Origin: Phycisphaerales bacterium | GTDB lineage: Bacteria > Planctomycetota > Phycisphaerae > Phycisphaerales > SM1A02 | NCBI GenBank assembly: GCA_022446795.1 | Contig: JAKVBX010000002.1 | Location: forward strand, 260,042 to 314,173 | Length of the DNA: 54,132 nucleotides | Direction of reading: 5' to 3' | Part shown: positions 19,001 to 27,899 of the stretch, one piece after another | Numbering within the stretch: the stretch's first letter is position 1 | Layout: every line of letters begins with the position of its first letter | Made by a program: the position numbers and the translations under genes | Notes under the pieces: model-generated | The model's database searches: none | What the model was told of the DNA's origin: nothing | The model's input: only the letters and a program-made list of their open reading frames with translations

Positions 19001-19174
19001 GGAGCCGGCGCCGTCAGTCGACAGTCCCTGGGCACCGTCGTCTTCGGCGGCATGGTGCTGGCCACCGTCCTGACGCTGATCCTCGTCCCGATCTTCTACG
19101 TGATTCTCGAGACGATCCGGACCAAGTTCGGCTTCCACAAGGTGGCAACACCGGAAGCCGAGTCGACCGACTGA
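16013..19174 (+). CDS. RND multidrug efflux pump subunit (HAE1, AcrB/MexB type)
   Basis: 1053 residues, the usual length for HAE1 pumps. It begins MVEFFIRRPIFS, the conserved N-terminal amphipathic helix. Twelve transmembrane helices are arranged 1+5 / 1+5 around two large periplasmic loops. The proton-relay Asp pair is in TM4 (GLVVDDAIVVVENVER), and the partner Lys is in TM10 (GLAAKNSILIVEFAK). It exports hydrophobic compounds by proton antiport. The pump is last in an operon ordered outer-membrane factor-adaptor-pump, unlike the common adaptor-pump-factor order. No regulator gene lies beside it. The stop is 3 nt from the convergent oligopeptidase stop. Confidence 0.96.
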   Translation: MVEFFIRRPIFSTVVSLVVILAGLVSMGILPIAQFPDITPPTITVSSNYPGADAVTVSDVVTRPLEQQINGVKGMIYMSSASTNNGDSSITVTFDVGYDQDIAAVDVQNRVERAKPRLPDEVQRSGVVVDKQSTSLTMVVSLLSPERTFDGGYLTNYADIHVTDALTRVPGVGKINNFGLRKYAIRIWLDPERMATMDVGIQEIRAAVGGQNKQAVAGKVAAPPTVGDPAFTLQVTTMGRLQTVEEFENIVIRATGAGRVVRLKDVAKVELGSQTYTGDSRQNGMPAAQIGVYQLPDANALDVAQKITEAMDQLSEQFPEDMTYKVTYDSTSFVQASIEDLVTTIIEAAILVILVIYIFLQSVRTTVIPLLAIPVSVVGAFAAMLAFGFSINTLTLLGLVLAIGLVVDDAIVVVENVEREIRTGPKDRTPMQSTIVAMKQVTGPVVATTLVLLAVFIPAAMMPGITGQLYNQFALTIAFSVLISSVVSLTLSPALCALMMKREDEEDRKPSLRERIFSPFNRFVDWITKWYGKLVHLGAKIWLVIVLIFSGVVVGLVLLLIRTPSDFVPNEDQGYFFVTIQLPSASTMDRTQDVEDIVLKMIDSEPEVVDVIMISGYNFLSGISQTNSAFFVVTLKNWSERPAEDQHVEAIIERLMPRFMSLPQAIVMAFNPPAITGLGAVGGFQMQVQDVNSLGIDAMSTAVRTLIGASMKTPYIGRLSTTFRNDVPQLFLDIDRTKAELYGVDVGTLLDTLQFYMGSFYINDFNKYGKVYQVIAQADAEYRMTPDEILALHVQNRDGSMIPLSAFVKVESTSGVDNLAHYNIYDSVSLNGTPGAGFSSGIAIKAMETIADRFLPAGMTTEWTGMTYQQLKAGNLAPLIFALALIVVFLFLAAQYESWTLPILILLAVPPAVLGALLFLLFRTMPLDVYGQIGLVMLIGLAAKNSILIVEFAKQEREAGGGIVESAVKASILRLRPILMTAVSFAVGVIPLVVATGAGAVSRQSLGTVVFGGMVLATVLTLILVPIFYVILETIRTKFGFHKVATPEAESTD

Positions 19175-19177
19175 TCC

Positions 19178-21259
19178 TCAGTCCTTGATGAGCCCCAACT
19201 GGTCGAGCAGGACCGCGTATTCAAAGGCCGTTTCCTCGAGTCGACCGTAGCGGCCGCTCGCCCCGCCATGCCCGGCGCCCATGTTGGTCCGGAGAAGCAG
19301 CAGGTTGTCATCGGTCTTGTGGTCCCGCAGTCGTGCCGTCCACTTGGCCGGCTCCCAGTAATGCACGCGGGAGTCGTTGAGTCCCGCCGTGACCAGGATC
19401 GCTGGATAGTCCATCTCCCGGATGTTGTCATACGGCGAGTACGCCAGCATCCGATGGAAGGCGGCCGGCTCGCCGGGATTTCCCCACTCCTCGTACTCGC
19501 CCACGGTCAGGGGAATGCTCGGATCCGACATCGTGTTGATGACATCCACGAACGGCACATCTGCATGAGCGAAGCGATAGAGATCCGGACGGATGTTGAG
19601 TACGACACCGATGAGCAGGCCGCCGGCAGATCCACCCTGCATGGCGATCCGGCCCGGATCCCCCCACCCCTGGTCGCGAAGGGCCTCGGTGGCCGCGACG
19701 AAATCGGTGAACGTGTTCATCTTCTGGGCCATCTTGCCCGTGTCATACCAATGCCGCCCCATCTCTCCGCCGCCGCGGATATGCGCAATCGCAACCACGA
19801 CACCACGATCCAGCAGCGAGAGACGGTTGGATGAGAACCACGGGTTGGCGGATGATCCATAGGCCCCGTACCCATAGACCAGGAGCGGGTTGGTCCCGTC
19901 CGGCTCAACGTCCCGGTGATGAACAACGGAGATCGGGACCACCACGCCATCGTCAGCAACCGCTTCAATCCGACGGGTCACGTAGTCGGATGAGTTGAAG
20001 CCGCCGAGAACCTCACGCTGCTTGCGGAGGACTCGTTCCCGGTTCACCAGGTCATAGTCGAAGGTCGATGACGGGGTCACCGGCGACTGGTACTGGTAAC
20101 GAAACGTCGTGGTGTCAAACCGCTCGTTGGTTCCCCCGCTGATGACTGACACCGGCTCCGGAACATCGATGACATGTTGGTCGCCCGTCTCCAGGTCGAC
20201 GACGCGAATCGCGCTGTACCCGCCCCGTCGCTCGGACACCACGAGATGACCCTTGAATACATCAATGCCGGTGACATACACATCGGGATCATGAGGAATG
20301 AACTCCGTCCAGTGCTCGGAGCCCGGGGTCTTGACCGGCACCGTCACCACGCGGAAGTTCGTCGCGTCTTCGTTGGTGCGGATGAAATACCGGTCACCGT
20401 GGCGTTCGACCTCGTACTCGATGCCATGTCGTCGCGGCGCAATGACCTGCGGCGGGCGCTCCGGCGAATCGGGATCGACGGCGTGCCACTCGCTGGTGAG
20501 CTGTGATTCCGTCTTGACCAGGATCGCCTCACCGCTGCGAGATCGATCCGCACTGACGTAGTACATGCCGTCCGGGTCGTGGTACACCAGGACATCCTGT
20601 TCGGCCGGTGTTCCCGTCACGTGACGGAAGATCCGGTCCGAACGCTTGGCCTCATCATGACGGGCATAGAAGATCGTCTCGTTGTCGTTGGCCCAGGACA
20701 GCGTGAAGGGGTTGGCGTTGTGAACGGAATCGTCGATGATCTCACCGGTCGATAGGTCCTTCACCAGGAGATCGTTCTCCTCGTAGCCGGTACGGTCGGC
20801 CAACCAGGCCAGGCGACGACCATCCGGGCTCGTCTCCCAGGTGGTGACGTCGTAGAACTCCAGCCCTTCCGCTTCCTTGTTCACATCAAGGATGATCTGC
20901 TCGGCACCATCATCACCCTGTCGTCGACAGATGATCTCGTAGGGCTTGCCCTCCTCGGTCCGGCTGTAGTAGGTCCAGCCGTCATTGGCCTGCCAGGGAA
21001 CGGACGAATCATCCTCCTTGATGCGGCCGAGCATCTCACCGTAAAGCGCCTGGCGCAACGGCTCGAGGTGTGCCGTCCGGGAATCGGCATACTCGTTCTC
21101 GGCATCGAGATAGGTGATGACTGCCGGGTTCTCTTTCTCGCGCAGCCAGCTGTAGGGGTCCACCATCCGCACGCCATGGGGCACCGTGACCACGGGCCGA
21201 GCCTCGACATCTGGGGGTGAAGTCAGCATGACCGTCAACAGGACCTCCGGGAAAAACAT
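19178..21259 (-). CDS. ptrB: Oligopeptidase B-type prolyl oligopeptidase
   Basis: About 693 residues. The N-terminal beta-propeller covers residues ~70-410 and the C-terminal alpha/beta hydrolase covers ~410-690. Catalytic triad landmarks are nucleophile Ser in MQGGSAGGLLIG, Asp in the VTAGLNDSRVHYWEP region and His in NMGAGHGGASGR. IRGGGEMGRHWYD is a family marker. Oligopeptidase B cleaves after basic residues in short peptides (EC 3.4.21.83). A short hydrophobic N-terminus (FFPEVLLTVMLTS) may be a weak signal peptide. The frame allows an ATG at 21280, but AGGAGG lies 6 nt before the ATG at 21259, which I chose. Confidence 0.9.
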   Translation of the reverse strand: MFFPEVLLTVMLTSPPDVEARPVVTVPHGVRMVDPYSWLREKENPAVITYLDAENEYADSRTAHLEPLRQALYGEMLGRIKEDDSSVPWQANDGWTYYSRTEEGKPYEIICRRQGDDGAEQIILDVNKEAEGLEFYDVTTWETSPDGRRLAWLADRTGYEENDLLVKDLSTGEIIDDSVHNANPFTLSWANDNETIFYARHDEAKRSDRIFRHVTGTPAEQDVLVYHDPDGMYYVSADRSRSGEAILVKTESQLTSEWHAVDPDSPERPPQVIAPRRHGIEYEVERHGDRYFIRTNEDATNFRVVTVPVKTPGSEHWTEFIPHDPDVYVTGIDVFKGHLVVSERRGGYSAIRVVDLETGDQHVIDVPEPVSVISGGTNERFDTTTFRYQYQSPVTPSSTFDYDLVNRERVLRKQREVLGGFNSSDYVTRRIEAVADDGVVVPISVVHHRDVEPDGTNPLLVYGYGAYGSSANPWFSSNRLSLLDRGVVVAIAHIRGGGEMGRHWYDTGKMAQKMNTFTDFVAATEALRDQGWGDPGRIAMQGGSAGGLLIGVVLNIRPDLYRFAHADVPFVDVINTMSDPSIPLTVGEYEEWGNPGEPAAFHRMLAYSPYDNIREMDYPAILVTAGLNDSRVHYWEPAKWTARLRDHKTDDNLLLLRTNMGAGHGGASGRYGRLEETAFEYAVLLDQLGLIKD

Positions 21260-21286
21260 GGGGAACCTCCTCTCGTCCAACCGGGC

Positions 21287-21296
21287 ATGCTAGCCT
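21287..21296. promoter_or_regulatory. Overlapping divergent -10-like boxes for ptrB and exonuclease III
   Basis: ATGCTAGCCT reads TAGCAT on the minus strand (21287-21292) and TAGCCT on the plus strand (21291-21296), sharing the GCTAGC centre. Each would give a ~20 nt leader before a gene with an SD. Confidence 0.3.
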
Positions 21297-21322
21297 CCCC
21301 ACCCCACCTGCACGGAGCCACC

Positions 21323-22111
21323 ATGTCCTCCCTTCGAATCCTCACCTGGAACGTCAACGGCCTCCGGGCGGCCATCCGGAAGGGCCTGGACACCTGGCTC
21401 GAGACGATCGCCCCCGACGTGGTCCTGCTGCAGGAAATCCGGGCCCGGCCGGACCAGCTGCCGCCACCATGGAGCGAGATGGATGACTGGCATGTGCACT
21501 GGCACCCCGCCGAACGGCCCGGGTACTCGGGCACCTGCATCTGGTCACGACGCCCCATCTCGCGGATCGAAGTCGGGATCGACGGGGAAGCAGACCCGGA
21601 AGGACGACTCGTGGTCGCCCGCATCGACGGCATCGACCTGGGCAGTGTCTACCTGCCATCGGGGTCTTCCAGCGATGAAGCGCAGGTTCGCAAGAACAGC
21701 TGGATGAAGCGATTCGCCCCGTACGCCCAGCACCTCTTCCGCCGGCGACGAGCCGTCATCCTGGGCGGTGACTTCAATATCGCCAGGACGGAGCGGGATC
21801 TCTTTCACTGGCGCAGCAACCGGCAGACGTCCGGCTTTCTTCCGCACGAGCGGGAGTGGATGGATGACCTGGTCAAGTCCGGCGGCCGCGACCTGGTCCG
21901 CGAACACCATGGTGATGTCGACGGCCCCTACACGTGGTGGTCCAACCGCGGCAAGGCCCGGGAACTCGATCGCGGCTGGCGCATTGACTACCTCCTGGGG
22001 AATGCGCGGGCAGCGCGTGGCCTGACCGACATCAGCGTGCATCGCGAGGCCGGCCTGGCCATCTCCGACCACGCGCCCGTGATCCTCGACCTGGCCCTGG
22101 AATCCGCCTGA
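21323..22111 (+). CDS. xth: Exodeoxyribonuclease III (ExoA/Xth AP endonuclease)
   Basis: 262 residues. This EEP-fold DNA repair enzyme cuts at abasic sites and degrades 3' ends. Landmarks: [11 protein letters not shown] at the N-terminus, metal-binding Glu in [21 protein letters not shown], catalytic Tyr/Asn/Asp region VYLPSG...[27 protein letters not shown], and C-terminal SDHAPVI with the catalytic His. The ATG at 21323 is preceded by GGAG 7 nt upstream; an upstream in-frame start would overlap the promoter. The -10-like box of gpmA overlaps this stop. Confidence 0.94.
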   Translation: MSSLRILTWNVNGLRAAIRKGLDTWLETIAPDVVLLQEIRARPDQLPPPWSEMDDWHVHWHPAERPGYSGTCIWSRRPISRIEVGIDGEADPEGRLVVARIDGIDLGSVYLPSGSSSDEAQVRKNSWMKRFAPYAQHLFRRRRAVILGGDFNIARTERDLFHWRSNRQTSGFLPHEREWMDDLVKSGGRDLVREHHGDVDGPYTWWSNRGKARELDRGWRIDYLLGNARAARGLTDISVHREAGLAISDHAPVILDLALESA

Positions 22112-22117
22112 TACGAT
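22112..22117 (+). promoter_or_regulatory. -10-like box TACGAT for gpmA
   Basis: TACGAT begins right at the exonuclease stop codon and lies 26 nt before the gpmA ATG, with CGGAG between them: a leadered arrangement. Confidence 0.35.
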
Positions 22118-22143
22118 GCCGCCGTCCCCTCGGAGACTCGACC

Positions 22144-22890
22144 ATGCCGACACTCGTTCTCATCCGCCACGGGCAGAGCCAGTGGAACCTCGAAAACAGG
22201 TTCACGGGCTGGGTTGACCAGGACCTGTCGGAAACCGGTGTCGCCGAAGCCCGTGCTGCCGGCGAACTGCTGAAGGCCGAGGGATTCGCCTTCGAAGCAG
22301 CCTATGCCAGCCGCCTGACTCGCGCCATTCACACGCTGTGGCTGGTCCTCTGGTCGATGGACCGGTGCTGGGTTCCGGTCGAGTACGCCTGGCAGCTCAA
22401 TGAACGTCATTACGGTGCACTGCAGGGACTGGACAAGGCCGAGACCGCGGCCAAGCATGGCGACGAACAGGTTCACATCTGGCGTCGGTCCTACGACACG
22501 CCCCCACCGCCGTTGACACGGGATGATCCCATGTGGCCTGGCCACGATCCTCGGTATGCCGACGTGGACCCCGACCTTCTACCGGTCGCCGAGTGTCTGA
22601 AGAACACGGTCGCCCGGGTGATCCCCTTCTGGGAGTCGGTCATCAAGCCACGTGTCGCCGCAGGCGAGCAACTCATCATCGCGGCGCACGGCAACTCGCT
22701 GCGAGCACTGGTCAAGCACCTGGACGGGATCAGCGATGAGGACATCGTGTCACTCAACATCCCAACCGGTGTGCCGATCGTGTACGACTTCGATGACGCC
22801 ATGAACGCAACCGGCCGACGGTATCTCGGTGACGCCGATGCCATCGCGGCAGCGGCCAAGGCCGTCGCGGAACAGGGCAAGAGCCGCTAG
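22144..22890 (+). CDS. gpmA: 2,3-bisphosphoglycerate-dependent phosphoglycerate mutase
   Basis: 248 residues, matching the family (~250). It interconverts 3- and 2-phosphoglycerate in glycolysis. The phospho-His motif RHGQSQWN is at residues 8-15 (His9), followed by [14 protein letters not shown]. Further active-site segments are [24 protein letters not shown] (catalytic Glu), [11 protein letters not shown] and the second His in [17 protein letters not shown] precedes the ATG by 8-9 nt. The last four bases overlap the convergent glnN stop. Confidence 0.96.
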   Translation: MPTLVLIRHGQSQWNLENRFTGWVDQDLSETGVAEARAAGELLKAEGFAFEAAYASRLTRAIHTLWLVLWSMDRCWVPVEYAWQLNERHYGALQGLDKAETAAKHGDEQVHIWRRSYDTPPPPLTRDDPMWPGHDPRYADVDPDLLPVAECLKNTVARVIPFWESVIKPRVAAGEQLIIAAHGNSLRALVKHLDGISDEDIVSLNIPTGVPIVYDFDDAMNATGRRYLGDADAIAAAAKAVAEQGKSR

Positions 22891-25094
22891 AACAGCATGT
22901 CCATGTACGTGGGCATGGGCCAGAGGTCATCCGGAACGATGCCCTCGATCGCATCGCACGCGGCGCGGGCCCGGCTCATCGTCGGGATCAGGACATCCTG
23001 AACGTGACGGACCTGCTTCTCGGAGTCCTCCGGGAGTGACTCCAGCGTGGACTCGATGTCCACACAGGCACACTCCAGTTGCGTGATCGACGTCATCAGG
23101 TCGGACAGTCGACCGCGAACCGCACCAGGATCGACACCCGCAGCATCGGTGGCCGCGATGGCCTCGGCGACCTCGGACTGGTGGCGAATCGCTGCCGGGA
23201 GGACCAGGGTCCGACCCATGCGGAGCAGCGTGCGGGCCTCGATCTCCAGCATCTGCGTATAGGTGTCATAGAGCACCATCAGGCGAGCTTCGAGTTCGGC
23301 CTCACCCATCACGCTGTAGTCACTGAAGAGCTTGCGAGCCTTTTCGGTCCCGAACATCGGCAACGCGTCCGCGCAGCCATGCAGGTTGGGAAGACCACGG
23401 CGCTCGGCCTCGTCATGCCACTCCTGGGAGTAGTTATCCCCGTTGAAGACGACACGCTTGTGCTCCGTGTACACCTTCCGAAGTTCTTCCACGATGGCCT
23501 TCGATCGTTCCTCGGTGGACATCCCGTCCTGGACGCTGGCCTCCAGGCGATCGGCGATGTAATCCAGGGACTCGGCGACGATGGTATTGAGCACGGCATT
23601 GGGCCAGGCCGGCACGGCCGTTGATCCCACCGCCCGGAACTCGAATCGATTTCCGATGAAGGCGAACGGGCTTGTCCGGTTCCGGTCTCCCGGGTGCCGC
23701 TCCAGAGTGGGCATCGCCGTGGTTCCCAGGTCCAGTGTGGTGCTGTGCTCGAACTCGGAGACCACGCCGGCTTCGAGCCGTTCGAGAACGCGTTCCAGTT
23801 CTGCGCCCATGTAGATGCTCAGGATGGCGGGCGGCGCCTCGTTGGCACCCAGGCGGTGATCGTTGCCGGCACTGGCGACGGACGCCCGAAGGAGATCCGC
23901 ATGGCGGTCGAGTCCTCGCACGACGGCGCAGACGAAGACCAGGAACTGCAGATGCCCGTGACCGGTGCTGCTGGGGTTGAGCAGGTTATGGCCAGTGTCC
24001 GTCACCAGGGACCAGTTGTTGTGCTTGCCACTGCCGTTGATCCCGGCAAAGGGCTTCTCGTGCAGCAGGCAGACCATGCCATGCTGCTGAGCAAGCTTGC
24101 GGAGCACGCTCATCGTCTGCATCTGGTGGTCGCAGGCGAGATTCGTTCCCTCGAACAGCGGTGCCAATTCGAACTGGTGAGGGGCCACCTCGTTGTGTCG
24201 TGTCTTGGCCGGGATGCCCAGGTAGTAGAGGCGTTCCTCCACGTCGGCCATGTAGGCCTGGACCGGACCGGGGATTGACCCGAAGTAATGGTCGTCGAGT
24301 TGGTGACCCTTGGGCGCATCAGCACCGATGAGTGTCCGGCCACAGAAGCGGAGATCGGGCCGGAGGTGGTAATCCTCCTCGGAGACCAGGAAGTACTCCT
24401 GCTCACATCCCAATGTTGTCTGCACCCGGTGCACGCCCTTGTCCGTGCCGAAGATCCGGAGAATCCGCATGGCCTGGTTGCTCAACGCATCGATGGAGCG
24501 GAGCAGCGGCGTCTTCTGGTCGAGCGACTCACCGGTCCAGGACACGAACGCGGTCGGAATGCACAGCGTGCGCTCGCCTCCATTGATCGAAATGAACGCC
24601 GGACTCGTGGGGTCCCACGCGGTGTAGCCGCGGGCCTCCCAGGTATCGCGAATACTGCCGGTCGGGAACGAGCTGGCATCCGGTTCACTCCGGATGAGCA
24701 TCTCACCGGAGAACTCGGCGATCACGCCACCCTCGCCGTCCATGTTCAGGAAGGAGTCATGCTTCTCGGCGGTCGCGCCGGTCAACGGCTGGAACCAGTG
24801 GCAGTAATGCGTGCAACCGTTCTCGACCGCCCAGTCCTTCATCGCCGCCGCCACTTCATCAGCGATGGCTTCATCAAGCGGCTCGTTGTATCGAATCGTC
24901 TGGTCGAGACTTCGCAGCGAGTCGGGCGACAGTCGACGGCGGACGTTCTCTCCCGTGAAGGTGAGGATTCCATAGTCATCGCCGAAGAGACGCTCTACGT
25001 TACGCACGTGATCCATGGCAGGCTCCGGTTGGAAATTGGCGACGTTTCCACGTGTCTCGAAGGTCGAAGACGGTCGGCTTGTGATGAGGCTCAT
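22887..25094 (-). CDS. glnN: Type III glutamine synthetase
   Basis: 735 residues, the size of GSIII rather than GSI (~470). It makes glutamine from glutamate, ammonia and ATP. Landmarks: an N-terminal GSIII region with [28 protein letters not shown] (metal/glutamate-binding Glu), the catalytic domain signature [13 protein letters not shown], and [18 protein letters not shown] enzymes are common in Bacteroidetes, cyanobacteria and Planctomycetes. Two starts are plausible: ATG 25094, with TACGAT 6 nt upstream (leaderless), and ATG 25016, with GGAG 7 nt upstream (709 aa). I list the longer because GSIII usually has a ~30-residue N-terminal tail. No ammonium regulator is adjacent. Confidence 0.93.
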   Translation of the reverse strand: MSLITSRPSSTFETRGNVANFQPEPAMDHVRNVERLFGDDYGILTFTGENVRRRLSPDSLRSLDQTIRYNEPLDEAIADEVAAAMKDWAVENGCTHYCHWFQPLTGATAEKHDSFLNMDGEGGVIAEFSGEMLIRSEPDASSFPTGSIRDTWEARGYTAWDPTSPAFISINGGERTLCIPTAFVSWTGESLDQKTPLLRSIDALSNQAMRILRIFGTDKGVHRVQTTLGCEQEYFLVSEEDYHLRPDLRFCGRTLIGADAPKGHQLDDHYFGSIPGPVQAYMADVEERLYYLGIPAKTRHNEVAPHQFELAPLFEGTNLACDHQMQTMSVLRKLAQQHGMVCLLHEKPFAGINGSGKHNNWSLVTDTGHNLLNPSSTGHGHLQFLVFVCAVVRGLDRHADLLRASVASAGNDHRLGANEAPPAILSIYMGAELERVLERLEAGVVSEFEHSTTLDLGTTAMPTLERHPGDRNRTSPFAFIGNRFEFRAVGSTAVPAWPNAVLNTIVAESLDYIADRLEASVQDGMSTEERSKAIVEELRKVYTEHKRVVFNGDNYSQEWHDEAERRGLPNLHGCADALPMFGTEKARKLFSDYSVMGEAELEARLMVLYDTYTQMLEIEARTLLRMGRTLVLPAAIRHQSEVAEAIAATDAAGVDPGAVRGRLSDLMTSITQLECACVDIESTLESLPEDSEKQVRHVQDVLIPTMSRARAACDAIEGIVPDDLWPMPTYMDMLF

Positions 25095-25100
25095 GCCGCC

Positions 25101-25106
25101 ATCGTA
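25101..25106 (-). promoter_or_regulatory. -10-like box TACGAT, leaderless glnN
   Basis: TACGAT lies exactly 6 nt before the ATG at 25094. If the downstream ATG at 25016 is used instead, the leader is ~78 nt and contains an SD. Confidence 0.4.
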
Positions 25107-25175
25107 CCGCGATCGCCTGGAATCCGGACTTGGGATCCATGCGGTGGATGAGGGGTGATGGCGTTGATCGGCCCG

Positions 25176-26093
25176 TCAGTCGCCAGCGGATCGGACGGCC
25201 TGATCAGTCGACGTCTCGCCGGCGTCGATGGCGGGTTCACCGGGTGCCAGCTTGTAGGGATGGTCGCCCAGGTTGCCAGAAGCCACTCGCTTGATCCAGG
25301 CCTGACCCAGGGCGATCGTGGCCGCGCCCAGGTCGCTCAATGGACGTGCGAAGCCCGGTTGCCAGTCCGTCAGTCCGGCCAGGTCCTGGGTCACGACGAC
25401 CTGTCCGTGGCATGCTGGTCCGGCCCCACATCCGATGACGGGAATGGACGTCCGTGACACGATGACCTCCGAGACCTCCCGTGGGACGGCCTCGATGAGA
25501 AGCATGGTGGCGCCGGCCTCTTCGAGCCGCCGCGCATCCTCCAGCAGCCGCTTTGCCTCAGCCGCTGTTCGGCCGGCTGATCGATAGCCGCCGTCGTGCT
25601 TCACCTGCTGGGGTCGAGACCCGATATGCGCCACGACCGGGATACCAGCACGGTTCATCTGCGAGACCAGCCCGGTGAAGGTCCCATCGACCTCGAGCTT
25701 CACGCAATCGGCCTGTCCCTCCACCAGGAACCGACCCGCGTTCCGGATCGCCTCCGCCTCGTCCACCTGGTACGACAGGAACGGCATGTCGCCCATGACC
25801 AGGCAGTTCGGGGCCCCGCGCTTGACCGCTGCGGTCAGTTGCAGGAGGAAGTCCAGCGGCGCGTGAATGGTGCCTGGCAGGCCGAGGATCATCTCAGCCG
25901 CGGTATCACCGACCAGCAGCACGGGGACGCCAGCCCGCTCCAGCCAACGAGCCGTGGTGGCGTCGTAGCAGGTCAGGGCGGCAAATGGGCACCCCTCCTC
26001 GGCCATGCGGCGGAGGGTCCGGAGCGTCACCGGCTTGGCCACGGCATCCGGGTACTCGGCAGAAGGGTCTGGATGGGCTGGTATTGCGGCCAT
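25176..26093 (-). CDS. panB: 3-methyl-2-oxobutanoate hydroxymethyltransferase
   Basis: 305 residues from the ATG at 26093 (TTG at 26096 also possible). It transfers a hydroxymethyl group from methylene-THF to 2-oxoisovalerate, the first committed step to pantothenate and CoA. Landmarks: ALTCYDATTARW, LLVGDTAAEMILG (metal Asp), NCLVMGDMPFLSY, DCVKLEVDG, VVAHIGSRPQQ, LLIEAVPREV (catalytic Glu) and IPVIGCGAGPACHGQ. The N-terminus is ~20 residues longer than E. coli PanB, so a downstream start is possible. TATACT lies 7 nt before the TTG. The 2-oxoisovalerate it uses is also a substrate of the BCKDH-like complex at 48-51.5 kb. Confidence 0.94.
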   Translation of the reverse strand: MAAIPAHPDPSAEYPDAVAKPVTLRTLRRMAEEGCPFAALTCYDATTARWLERAGVPVLLVGDTAAEMILGLPGTIHAPLDFLLQLTAAVKRGAPNCLVMGDMPFLSYQVDEAEAIRNAGRFLVEGQADCVKLEVDGTFTGLVSQMNRAGIPVVAHIGSRPQQVKHDGGYRSAGRTAAEAKRLLEDARRLEEAGATMLLIEAVPREVSEVIVSRTSIPVIGCGAGPACHGQVVVTQDLAGLTDWQPGFARPLSDLGAATIALGQAWIKRVASGNLGDHPYKLAPGEPAIDAGETSTDQAVRSAGD

Positions 26094-26103
26094 CAAGCGG
26101 GTC

Positions 26104-26109
26104 AGTATA
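26104..26109 (-). promoter_or_regulatory. -10 box TATACT for panB
   Basis: TATACT matches the consensus at 5 of 6 positions. It ends 7 nt before TTG 26096 and 10 nt before ATG 26093; no SD precedes either. Confidence 0.45.
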
Positions 26110-26260
26110 GGTTTCGACCCGGCCCCGGGGAACGCGAGAACAGCCGCCTGGACGAGGATTGGGCAACTCCTGTGGACGGAATCACTTGCCTCCGCAGCAT
26201 TTCGGCCGAATCATGGAGTAGGACATACCCTGTCAAGCACGTTCCAATGCGGAGGACACC

Positions 26261-27799
26261 ATGCCAATTCCGGCCCCGACGCCGTCGCCAGATACCCAGC
26301 AGCCCCCTCCGGAGCATGGAGGTGGTCGCCTCCTCACCCTGCTGCCCGCGGCCGTCGTCGTAGCGACAGCGATCCTGCTGCTCTATGGCACCCCGGCAGC
26401 CGTCCGCCAGTTCTCACATGACCAGACCGTGCACCAGGTCCGCGAAGCCGGCCTCCGCCTGGCGAGCCCAGCCGGTGCGCCACCATCTGGCTCGATCCTC
26501 GACCAGCTCAACGAAGCCTCGCGTGATGTTGCCACCTTCGTTCGCCCCTCGGTCGTTCACATCAGCGCCCAGGAGGACATGGAGTCAGGCCAACCCTACA
26601 GCGGAATCTCCACGGGCAGCGGATGGATCTGGGATGACAACGGTCACATCCTGACCAACTGGCACGTCGTGGCCGATGCGGACCGCATCGATGTCCAGTT
26701 GCACGACGGAACGGTCCGCCCCGCCCGGCTCGTGGGCCGGGACCCCTCGACCGACATTGCCGTGATCCGGATTCCGGAGGGCCAGCTTGTTCCCGCCACT
26801 CGGTCTCCTGATGGACACAACATCCAGCAGGGGTCACTCGTCTTCGCCTTCGGGTCACCGCTGGATTTCCGCTTCTCGATGTCACAGGGCATCGTGTCCG
26901 GACTGGGTCGCTCGGTCGGCCTGTTCCGGAACCGCCGGTCAATGGGATACGAGAACTTCATCCAGGTCGATGCCGCCATCAATCCGGGCAACTCGGGTGG
27001 ACCGCTGACAAACCACCGCGGCGAAGTCATCGGCATGAACACCGCGATCGCCACCATGGACAACGAGGCCGAAGGTCGATTCTCAGGCATCGGGCTCGCC
27101 ATTCCGCTCGACATGATCGAGTCGGTGGCGACGCAGCTCATCACGGGTGGCATTGTCCGCAAGGGCTACCTCGGCATCAATGTCGTCGACCAGACTTCCC
27201 CATTGATCCGCTGGCTCATGCAGATGGGGTTCAACCCCAACCTGAGCGGTGTCGTCGTCTCGACGGTGGGCAGCCGAATGGCCACGGCCGGCCTGGTGAC
27301 CGGTGATGTGATCACGCACTATGACAGCCAGTTGGTCTCCGACCCCAATGCCTTCTGGGAAGCCCTGGCCAGCGATGAGGACGACAAGACCGTCCTGTCG
27401 ATCTGGAGAGCCAACCCGGACCAGGAGACCGCCGAGCTGCTTGAGATCACATGTGGGCGCCCGCTCAATCGACACGAGGCCGACATGCAGCTGCTGGACC
27501 TCGTTGATGACCTCTCCAGCTTCTACCGCGACATCGGTTTCAATCGCACCGGCGTACTGGTGGTCAAGACCATCGCGGGCAAGCCCGCCCGCCTGGGTGG
27601 CCTGCGAGCCGGTGACATCATCTGCAGCATCAACGGACGGGACATGCATACCGTCGAGCAACTGCGGTCGACCATCTCCACGATGCTTCCTGATTCGGTC
27701 GTGGAGGTCGATACCTGGCGTTGGGATCCCACCGCCTCCACCGGGAACCGCATGTTGATGAAGATCTCGCTCGTCGAATTGGACCAGTTCCAGCAATAG
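26261..27799 (+). CDS. HtrA/Deg-like serine protease with two PDZ domains
   Basis: 512 residues. A Pro-rich cytoplasmic tail of ~22 residues precedes one transmembrane anchor (about 24-43), so the enzyme is tethered in the inner membrane facing the periplasm, like DegS. The trypsin-like domain spans about 85-290: His in LTNWHVVADA, Asp in STDIAVIRI, Ser in INPGNSGGPL. PDZ1 follows (GYLGINV...LVTGDVITHY, ~295-390) and PDZ2 at ~410-505 (GLRAGDIICSINGRDMHT). Its role is envelope protein quality control. GGAGG sits 5 nt before the ATG, the strongest SD in this part of the window. Confidence 0.94.
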   Translation: MPIPAPTPSPDTQQPPPEHGGGRLLTLLPAAVVVATAILLLYGTPAAVRQFSHDQTVHQVREAGLRLASPAGAPPSGSILDQLNEASRDVATFVRPSVVHISAQEDMESGQPYSGISTGSGWIWDDNGHILTNWHVVADADRIDVQLHDGTVRPARLVGRDPSTDIAVIRIPEGQLVPATRSPDGHNIQQGSLVFAFGSPLDFRFSMSQGIVSGLGRSVGLFRNRRSMGYENFIQVDAAINPGNSGGPLTNHRGEVIGMNTAIATMDNEAEGRFSGIGLAIPLDMIESVATQLITGGIVRKGYLGINVVDQTSPLIRWLMQMGFNPNLSGVVVSTVGSRMATAGLVTGDVITHYDSQLVSDPNAFWEALASDEDDKTVLSIWRANPDQETAELLEITCGRPLNRHEADMQLLDLVDDLSSFYRDIGFNRTGVLVVKTIAGKPARLGGLRAGDIICSINGRDMHTVEQLRSTISTMLPDSVVEVDTWRWDPTASTGNRMLMKISLVELDQFQQ

Positions 27800-27876
27800 C
27801 CACTGCTCCCCGTTCATCCCCCGGGCATCCCCCGTGATCGGTGTCGGGACCACCCGCTGTCCGATTTGGCGGTAGC

Positions 27877-27888
27877 GTGAGGGCTCAC
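27877..27888. repeat. Inverted repeat GTGAG-GG-CTCAC upstream of the Opp-type ATPase
   Basis: A perfect 5-bp dyad with a 2-nt centre ends 11 nt before the ATG at 27900. It is an operator candidate or a small hairpin. The rest of the 100-nt gap from 27800 shows nothing clear. Confidence 0.3.
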
Positions 27889-27899
27889 TCACGATACCC

